From positions 1 through 60,729 of the forward strand of contig JALTJN010000283.1 in assembly GCA_027076405.1 (NCBI GenBank): DNA of 60,729 nucleotides, written 5' to 3'. The notes under the pieces are model-generated. The model saw nothing but the letters and a program-made list of their open reading frames with translations, was not told the origin of the DNA and searched no databases. Shown here piece after piece: positions 55,158 through 60,729 of the stretch. Position 1 is the first letter of the stretch, and each line of letters starts with the position of its first letter. A program made the translations under genes and the position numbers. Source of the DNA: Chromatiales bacterium. Its GTDB lineage: Bacteria > Pseudomonadota > Gammaproteobacteria > UBA6429.

Positions 55158-55958
55158 TTAGTAGTTTCTTTTAAAACTATATTTCAAAAAATATTTAAAC
55201 ATACTATTTAAATGCATACGTACATGTTTTGATTGTAATTTATTAATAATACTGCCGCTAATACTCTGATGTTGGCCTGCATGGATAACAGTTGACACTG
55301 GGTTATACTTCACCTTATAGCCATTGAGCCAGCAGCTTCTACACCAATCTACATCTTCCATGTACAGGAAGTATCTTTCATCCATTCCACCAATTTCCTT
55401 TATCGTCGATGCTTTTACCAGAGTTGCACCACCTGAAACCCAATCAACCTCTTGTACACTACCATGATCAAAATCTTCCATTAAGTATCGTTTACGCTCT
55501 TGACTTGCTCCTGGCAGTATAGACAAAAAGCTTCTTACCATTAAGAACGTCCAGGGTCTGGGGAATCTTCGACAAGAAGGTTGTAGATGTTTATTTTCAT
55601 CTACTACTTTAGGCCCTGCAATCGCCCATTTGGGATCAGCATCCATATCATCCATGATATTTCTTATATTTTCATCTGTAATTATGCAGTCTGGATTAAG
55701 CACATATAAGTATTCACCTGTTGCATACTTAATACCTGTATTAACACCACCGGCATAGCCTAAATTATTTTTAGTATCAATAATTTTGGCTGATGAATAT
55801 TTATTTTGATATTCAGATATCTGTTTAGCAGAATATTCAGAATTTGAAACAACAATACATTCTTTATCAATATCAGACATATAGGTGTCAATACTCTTTA
55901 TGCAATCTTGTACTTGATGCATACAGTGATATTCGATAATTATTATGCTAAGCCTCAT
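55158..55958 (-). CDS. glycosyltransferase family 2, rhamnosyltransferase-like
   Basis: This 266-aa GT-A enzyme shows LSIIIIEYHCMHQVQDCIKS, KNNLGYAGGVNTGIKYATGE, the donor-metal NPDCII (in place of DxD) and the acceptor motif YFLYMEDVDWCRSCWLNGY. This pattern is common in rhamnosyltransferases, in keeping with the rfb genes of this window; specificity is inferred. It overlaps the Alg13-like gene by 11 bp and is followed by 115 bp before the sulfotransferase. Confidence 0.88.
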   Translation of the reverse strand: MRLSIIIIEYHCMHQVQDCIKSIDTYMSDIDKECIVVSNSEYSAKQISEYQNKYSSAKIIDTKNNLGYAGGVNTGIKYATGEYLYVLNPDCIITDENIRNIMDDMDADPKWAIAGPKVVDENKHLQPSCRRFPRPWTFLMVRSFLSILPGASQERKRYLMEDFDHGSVQEVDWVSGGATLVKASTIKEIGGMDERYFLYMEDVDWCRSCWLNGYKVKYNPVSTVIHAGQHQSISGSIINKLQSKHVRMHLNSMFKYFLKYSFKRNY

Positions 55959-56433
55959 TAGTTTTACCTAGAATAGTATTAATTGTTTGTGAAACATGAA
56001 CGGCTAATTGGCTATTATTCTCTGACTTTATTTGCATTGACTTTGCCGACTTAATAGCGACATCTAATTCATCAACATTATGTAAAGGGATTACTCTTTT
56101 TTCATCAGCCAGAGCTTTTACTATTTCAGTTTGGTCATCTTGACATTCTGACATGGATATTAAGCGAGGTACGGCAATTGTTCTGGCATTTTGTTGCATG
56201 CAGTCTTGTAGACTTCCGAAGCCACCTTGTGTGATAACAACTTCAGCCTTGGAGATTAGTTCAATGATTTTATTATGCTCTATGAATGAATGTACTTCTA
56301 CTTTGCTGCTTTCAACAGGCGTATTACCTGACTGCACAATAATATGCTCTTCATTTTTCTCTGCCCACCCTATCACTGCATTGACTAAACGCGTAAATGG
56401 ATATGGGTTTGTGCCGAGCATTACTAGAATCAA
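55948..56433 (-). CDS. glycosyltransferase catalytic subunit, Alg13/PssE-like
   Basis: This 161-aa protein corresponds to the C-terminal, nucleotide-sugar-binding half of a GT28 enzyme: ILVMLGTNPYPFTRLVNAV at the start and VVITQGGFGSLQDCMQQNAR with the donor loop. Such halves work with a membrane-anchoring partner like the adjacent Alg14-like protein. ATGA overlap (4 bp) with the partner gene shows translational coupling. The pair probably adds GlcNAc or GlcA to a lipid-linked sugar. Confidence 0.85.
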   Translation of the reverse strand: MILVMLGTNPYPFTRLVNAVIGWAEKNEEHIIVQSGNTPVESSKVEVHSFIEHNKIIELISKAEVVITQGGFGSLQDCMQQNARTIAVPRLISMSECQDDQTEIVKALADEKRVIPLHNVDELDVAIKSAKSMQIKSENNSQLAVHVSQTINTILGKTNEA

Positions 56434-56900
56434 ATCAATCCTCCTACGTATATTGCATTAGGGTAATGCTTTAACATCCCTTTCCACTGCACATAGAAGA
56501 CATCTGCATAGCGATACATGAACTTGCCAGTTTTTGATGGCTCTGTAACTCTTGCACCTGACTCAATATATATAATTTTCGAGCCAGCTAACTTGCCCAT
56601 CATACAGGTTGCTAATGCTATACCTGAGCCAGTACTTAATATTATTTTAGGACGCTGTTGAATATATATAAATAATGATTTTATGGAATTTATGAGGTAG
56701 CCCCATAGACTTGTATGTGGATCATTTACATAATAAGCATCATAATTTTTCAATCTATCTACTACATGTGGCTCTCGTTTAGTCACGATATATGTATCAA
56801 CATTACTCAGTTCAATAGACGATAAGGCTTCTGATAAATGCCCTCCTGCCGAACAAACAACGCAGAGTTCTCGTTTATGAAAGAAACTAATCATTTTCAA
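56430..56900 (-). CDS. glycosyltransferase membrane-partner subunit, Alg14/PssD-like
   Basis: This 156-aa protein matches the N-terminal half of GT28 enzymes: LCVVCSAGGHLSEALSS, KIILSTGSGIALATCMMG and IIYIESGARVTEPSKTGKF. A short hydrophobic segment (about 70-80) could touch the membrane. It forms a heterodimer with the Alg13-like product, as in yeast Alg13/Alg14 and rhizobial PssD/PssE. It overlaps the nucleotidyltransferase gene by 14 bp. Confidence 0.86.
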   Translation of the reverse strand: MKMISFFHKRELCVVCSAGGHLSEALSSIELSNVDTYIVTKREPHVVDRLKNYDAYYVNDPHTSLWGYLINSIKSLFIYIQQRPKIILSTGSGIALATCMMGKLAGSKIIYIESGARVTEPSKTGKFMYRYADVFYVQWKGMLKHYPNAIYVGGLI

Positions 56901-57546
56901 AGTGCTTACTTTTTGGATAACGTTGAGATAATCTTCCGGAGTGGTCGATGAGTATCACGGGGATTTCATCATCGCGTAACTGATCTAAAAATTCCATTTT
57001 ATCGCAGAAATAAACATCTAGCGGGAACAGATGAAAAATAGCGATGAGGCGCTGGTAGAAACAATACAACGCACCTTTAATTGCATTAATAAAGCCTGGT
57101 TTTGTCAACACTCTGACATCTAGGTCTGAGTATTTATGTAATGAGCCACGACAATAGCTTCCGTATATAGCGATACCATCAATGGATTGCCACTTTGTAG
57201 TTGATGATTTCATCTGACGAATAAAATCATCGAATTGTTGTTCTGTTTTTGCTACTGGAGCCACATAGCGCATGAGCACGAAGATATGGCCGTTTATTAT
57301 CCAGTTAACTGTATGCGCTATTATTATTGAAATAAGCAAGGCTGGCACAAATGCAAGATCATAAAAAACAGTGTACATAAGTAATACGCTTATCATTACA
57401 TCAAGTATAAGTTTAAGACTAATCTCATAGAAATTCATGTACCTCATACCTTGAAAAACCCAGTTAGATAAAATAACAAAAAATCTATTTTTTAATATTT
57501 TACCTAATAGCGAACCTTCAAGTTTCCCTTGCGGTTTAGCTTTCAT
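56887..57546 (-). CDS. membrane-anchored nucleotidyltransferase-domain protein
   Basis: This 219-aa protein has two or three hydrophobic helices in residues 25-95 and then a minimal nucleotidyltransferase motif, IAIYGSYCRGSLHKYSDLDV (about 129-148), with the GS and DxD residues of the polymerase-beta-type fold. Such a domain on a membrane stem in a polysaccharide operon is unusual. It may attach a nucleotide or phosphate group to a glycan precursor, or be a regulator. It overlaps both neighbours (14 and 11 bp). The true role is unknown. Confidence 0.7.
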   Translation of the reverse strand: MKAKPQGKLEGSLLGKILKNRFFVILSNWVFQGMRYMNFYEISLKLILDVMISVLLMYTVFYDLAFVPALLISIIIAHTVNWIINGHIFVLMRYVAPVAKTEQQFDDFIRQMKSSTTKWQSIDGIAIYGSYCRGSLHKYSDLDVRVLTKPGFINAIKGALYCFYQRLIAIFHLFPLDVYFCDKMEFLDQLRDDEIPVILIDHSGRLSQRYPKSKHFEND

Positions 57547-58201
57547 TTTTTAGCCCTACAATTTTTTCAGCCGATGACAATAAATCCTCAAGTGTTCCTG
57601 AATTATTGATTGTTTTTATATTTTCATCATCTTTAATTTTCTCAAAAATCTTAAATCGTTCTTCAAAATTCCTATCGACTATTCCTTCCGGTCGAATATT
57701 AAGCACTTCGCCATAGTCTCTTCTAACCAAAATATTTATTGATTCGTCGGGCAATAGTTTTTTAAACTTTTTTCCAAACTTGGAGCTTAATAAATCTTTT
57801 TTTCTGGTATCGACAGCTACATCAATTAAAATATCATATACATAACGATCCAAAATAAGGATTTTATTTTTTTGCCTACAGCGAGGTAATATTTTTGTAT
57901 ATTTGACTCTCAACGCATCAAGATATTGAAAAATAATAAATAAATACGAGATAACTGATGAGCTATAAAAATTATGGTAGCCAACTTTTATGCCGTTGCA
58001 GGTTTCATATTTTGTGTAGCCTAATACTCGACATAAGCCCAGAAGAGGCTTGGAAAAGACATGATTAAATCTAAGCCATAAGACATCAACATCATACCCC
58101 TGCTGCCGAAGCTGTTCAGCCAAATGCTCAGAGACAGTCGATTTTCCTGAGCCATCTATACCCATTATGTAAATTAGTTTTGGCAGTTCTTTATTATTCA
58201 T
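57536..58201 (-). CDS. thymidylate-kinase-like P-loop protein
   Basis: This 221-aa protein begins LIYIMGIDGSGKSTVSEHLA (residues 9-28) with a Walker A loop GIDGSGKST, and has ILILDRYVYDILIDVAVD as the DRY-type motif of thymidylate kinases. It is longer and more divergent than housekeeping Tmk and sits inside a glycan operon, coupled by ATGA to a GT4 gene and overlapping the nucleotidyltransferase gene. It may phosphorylate a sugar or lipid (kinases of this fold occur in surface-glycan loci), or raise dTTP for dTDP-sugars. Confidence 0.75.
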   Translation of the reverse strand: MNNKELPKLIYIMGIDGSGKSTVSEHLAEQLRQQGYDVDVLWLRFNHVFSKPLLGLCRVLGYTKYETCNGIKVGYHNFYSSSVISYLFIIFQYLDALRVKYTKILPRCRQKNKILILDRYVYDILIDVAVDTRKKDLLSSKFGKKFKKLLPDESINILVRRDYGEVLNIRPEGIVDRNFEERFKIFEKIKDDENIKTINNSGTLEDLLSSAEKIVGLKNES

Positions 58202-59397
58202 ATTAAGTTACACACTTGTTTACTTATAGTATCCATAATTAAACCGACATCTTTCCATCGCGGGTAGCTTTCCATAAACACTCTGGCCGATTTAGTATAT
58301 GTCTGTATTTGTTGTTGGTTTATAGAGAGTTTATAGAGTTCATTAGCAAACAATTGGGTTTTAAGGGGATCTACAATTATTCCTCTATTTTTTGCCAGCT
58401 CTGGTAAACCATCAACTGGTGATACGACCACTGGCTTACCTCGCGCCAGTGATTCTAAAACCGCTATGGGAATATCTGAAGGTACCAGCACAAAAGGCAG
58501 CACAACAATGTCAGATAATTCTATATATGACCATATCTGTTCTCTGCTTAACCACCCGCTCACAATAAGGAAACGTACATCTGGATAATTTTTATTTAAT
58601 GATGCCTGTATTTTATTGCACTGCTCATCTGAAGCTCCTCTCGCAAGAACAACCAACCTAGCATTTTTATTTTTTTCTATTACATGAGGAAAAGCTTTTA
58701 TTAGCGCATCAAACCCTCTTATTGGCCTTAATGCACCTAGATATAAAAAAGTAACATCTGCTTCTTTTTTATTTAGAGTATCACTGACTTTTTTTAAGAT
58801 ATTTACATCAACAGGCTTTGTATCATCTTCATCTATTCCTACGGGAAGGAATTTAATTTTTTCTGCTCTAAGCCCATTTTCTAAAAGAATTTTCTTATTA
58901 TTTTGGCTTTGAACAACGACCTGATTAAATATATTTCCATTTAAAAAAAATTTAAAAATACTTCGCGGCACAAGACGTTGACTCCACAAAGCCTTTGTCT
59001 GCATATACGGGATACCAGAAAATGATGCCCGAATAAGCTCTCCCCACCTATAGAGAGGACAGGTAATAAAAGCAATTTTCTGGCAGCTTAATTTTGATAA
59101 ACACGGGTAAAAAGCAATACTTCTAGGCGTTGTACTCCACCATAGCTGCTGAGGATTTAATGATAGAATTAATTCAGCGAGTGCGGTCTGTAGCTTTATA
59201 CTTAGTTTTTTCGTTTCTATAACGGTAAAACCTTCTTGCCATTCTTCTATAGATGACTCAAGAGCTCCTTCCGTTATTACAATAACCTTTCCTGAATTAC
59301 ATTTGTGCCTAGCAAGCTCGTACACATACCGCCATGGCTGCAAGCGGATATTCTCTTTAGTAAAACCATTTGCAATAAAAACCGTAGTATTGTTCAC
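58198..59397 (-). CDS. glycosyltransferase family 4
   Basis: This 399-aa GT-B protein has VTFLYLGALRPIRGFDALIK, the nucleotide-binding VVLPFVLVPSDIPIAVLES and LARGKPVVVSPVDGLPEL in the C-terminal half. The N-terminal half is a less conserved acceptor domain. It overlaps a second GT4 gene and the kinase-like gene by 4 bp each, so expression is tightly coupled. Donor and acceptor cannot be named. Confidence 0.87.
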   Translation of the reverse strand: MNNTTVFIANGFTKENIRLQPWRYVYELARHKCNSGKVIVITEGALESSIEEWQEGFTVIETKKLSIKLQTALAELILSLNPQQLWWSTTPRSIAFYPCLSKLSCQKIAFITCPLYRWGELIRASFSGIPYMQTKALWSQRLVPRSIFKFFLNGNIFNQVVVQSQNNKKILLENGLRAEKIKFLPVGIDEDDTKPVDVNILKKVSDTLNKKEADVTFLYLGALRPIRGFDALIKAFPHVIEKNKNARLVVLARGASDEQCNKIQASLNKNYPDVRFLIVSGWLSREQIWSYIELSDIVVLPFVLVPSDIPIAVLESLARGKPVVVSPVDGLPELAKNRGIIVDPLKTQLFANELYKLSINQQQIQTYTKSARVFMESYPRWKDVGLIMDTISKQVCNLI

Positions 59398-60554
59398 GAA
59401 TCACCATGGGTATGATCTAGCTCATCAAGCCATGTTGAAAATTTTTCTATATTTTTAACACTAAAGTCTTGCAGCACTTTTTTTCTGTTCTTCTCGCCTT
59501 GTTCTTTTCTTAAACTTGGGTCTGTAGCTAATCGTCTTAAAGCATCGGCCAGATCATCTACAGAATGTTCAGCAACCAGATAATCTTCAACTAACTCTTC
59601 AATTGCACCACATGGTGTAGATACAACAGGCATACCACATGCCATACCTTCCATTAAGACAACAGGAATACCTTCTGCACCCTCTTTTTCAGTTGTTATT
59701 GATGGCACACACAGGATGTCACAAGTTTGATAAAAATACCGAAGCTGCTCTTGATTCATTTTTCCAAAAACAGTTACCTGCTCTCTGACATCTTCAGCAC
59801 TAGCCATTTCATTTAGGTCTAGCTCACCAAAACCCACAAATATTGCTCTTATTTTGAGGTCCTGCAATCTTTTTAAGGCTTTCATTATATAAACAAAGCC
59901 TTTTCGTTCAGTAAAACGACCGACCGCCAATATTGTTATTTCTTCTGATGGTTTATTTTCGTTACCATCAACAAAGAGCCTGTTCAGTCGAATCTTATTG
60001 TGTGGAACACCATATTTTGATTCTAATAGATCAACCCATTTCTGTGCTATAGGAAAAACCCTATCAGCATATTGTAGTGATTTTTTGAATAATACCTCAT
60101 TCGGGTTTGTATAAAATTCATGAGCATGAATAGTGACTGAAAGAGGCAAGCCTGTTAATCGTTTACAGTAGTAGCCTATAAAAAATTTATGATCCCCAAA
60201 ATGACAGTGTATTTTCTTTATGCCATTTCGTTTCATTATTGGTGAAAATTTGGTAGCAAAAATTAAGTCTGTAACACCCTTATCACGTATTGCCTCTAAT
60301 AAAAGCATTGGACGCAAACACATTTTTGCCGCTAAAATAGGTAACTCAACTATCAACTGCCATACACTCATTGCATAATATGGCCAGTTATCTTTGGGTG
60401 AATAAATATCTCCTGCTCTATATTTAGTAGCAAAAAGAGTTATTGATTGCCTTTTATCATATAAAGCATCTACTTCTCGATAGATAAAAGCCTCTAATCC
60501 AGCACGCATGGAAACTATATACGCAATAGGAGACTTTTGTGTTGAATCAGACAT
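59394..60554 (-). CDS. glycosyltransferase family 4 (WcaL-like)
   Basis: This 386-aa GT-B protein shows AYIVSMRAGLEAFIYREVDA, HCHFGDHKFFIGYYCKRLTG, TILAVGRFTERKGFVYIMKA and the E-x7-E donor motif in EGAEGIPVVLMEGMACGMPV. It resembles the colanic-acid-type galactosyl/glucosyltransferase group. It starts about 25 bp after the epimerase gene stop, so the operon continues upstream beyond the window. Confidence 0.89.
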   Translation of the reverse strand: MSDSTQKSPIAYIVSMRAGLEAFIYREVDALYDKRQSITLFATKYRAGDIYSPKDNWPYYAMSVWQLIVELPILAAKMCLRPMLLLEAIRDKGVTDLIFATKFSPIMKRNGIKKIHCHFGDHKFFIGYYCKRLTGLPLSVTIHAHEFYTNPNEVLFKKSLQYADRVFPIAQKWVDLLESKYGVPHNKIRLNRLFVDGNENKPSEEITILAVGRFTERKGFVYIMKALKRLQDLKIRAIFVGFGELDLNEMASAEDVREQVTVFGKMNQEQLRYFYQTCDILCVPSITTEKEGAEGIPVVLMEGMACGMPVVSTPCGAIEELVEDYLVAEHSVDDLADALRRLATDPSLRKEQGEKNRKKVLQDFSVKNIEKFSTWLDELDHTHGDS

Positions 60555-60577
60555 ACTGTAGCCTACTAAAATATATT

Positions 60578-60729
60578 TTATTCGCCGATTATATCTTTAA
60601 CATACCATTTTAACGCAACCTCCATGCCTTCATTTATTCTGAAAGCTGGCTCATAACCTAAGAGTTTTTTGGCTTTGGAAATATCGGCTAAGGAATGACG
60701 TACATCGCCAGCTCTAAAATCGCGATATA
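60578..60729 (-). CDS. NAD-dependent nucleotide-sugar epimerase, 3' end only
   Basis: The minus-strand frame that runs off the window edge encodes the last 50 residues of an extended short-chain epimerase: [20 protein letters not shown], then [20 protein letters not shown] and WYV. This ending is typical of UDP-GlcNAc/UDP-GlcA 4-epimerases (WbpP/TviC or Gne type). The active site lies outside the window, so substrate is uncertain. Confidence 0.8.
   Translation of the reverse strand, partial: YRDFRAGDVRHSLADISKAKKLLGYEPAFRINEGMEVALKWYVKDIIGE

Noticed and set aside
47000..60729. JUMPstart/ops element for the polysaccharide operon
   Set aside because: No GGCGGTAG-type sequence was seen; the operon promoter lies beyond the window.

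Overview
The window looks like the chromosome of an AT-rich, Gram-negative, probably aquatic gammaproteobacterium. It carries an exosortase/VPLPA-CTERM surface-protein system, a FadL-type outer-membrane protein, lipoproteins, an O-antigen/exopolysaccharide locus and many sulfotransferases. I cannot name the genus from the sequence. No rRNA, tRNA, transposase, integrase or CRISPR array was seen.

Layout. (1) 1-10.5 kb, minus strand: a lipoprotein, a subtilisin-like protease with thrombospondin-3 and dockerin-like calcium repeats, a TPR-sulfotransferase, a FadL-family porin, a large Ig-like surface protein and a VPLPA-CTERM protein. (2) 10.9-28.8 kb, both strands: a dense modification island. 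It has four more TPR-sulfotransferases, two TPR-methyltransferases, two short sulfotransferases, four different Fe(II)/2-oxoglutarate-type oxygenases (one with a 6-C frameshift near its start) and two tandem VPLPA-CTERM genes. (3) 28.9-44.0 kb, all minus: the exosortase control and assembly block. It holds prsR, a receiver-only paralogue, prsK, prsT, a fused ATP-sulfurylase/APS-kinase (PAPS supply), a WecA/MraY-like sugar-phosphate transferase, an exosortase-EpsI fusion (XrtD type) and rfbDCAB for dTDP-L-rhamnose. (4) 44.4-47.0 kb, plus: a visibly more GC-rich pair, a Tat-lipoprotein with four Ig-like repeats and a phage-tail-spike-like beta-helix protein. (5) 47.1-60.7 kb, all minus: a polysaccharide operon with a beta-helix protein, O-antigen ligase, flippase, five glycosyltransferase genes plus an Alg13/Alg14-like pair, two sulfotransferases, a thymidylate-kinase-like protein, a membrane nucleotidyltransferase and the 3' end of a nucleotide-sugar epimerase.

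How the parts fit. The PAPS synthase could supply nine sulfotransferases. Exosortase and PrsK/PrsR/PrsT serve the VPLPA-CTERM proteins. I found three sigma-54 (-24/-12) promoters with exact spacing, in front of the protease and of two VPLPA-CTERM transcription units. Each has a pair of TGTAAA-type half-sites 50-75 bp further upstream, and in two cases these form a 37-bp TGTAAA-N25-TTTACA element. This is a candidate PrsR regulon.

The main hypothesis is a coupled system that sulfates, hydroxylates and methylates exported VPLPA-CTERM proteins (or a small peptide) and attaches them to, or exports them with, a rhamnose-containing, possibly sulfated, polysaccharide. The gene content is seen directly; the coupling is inference.
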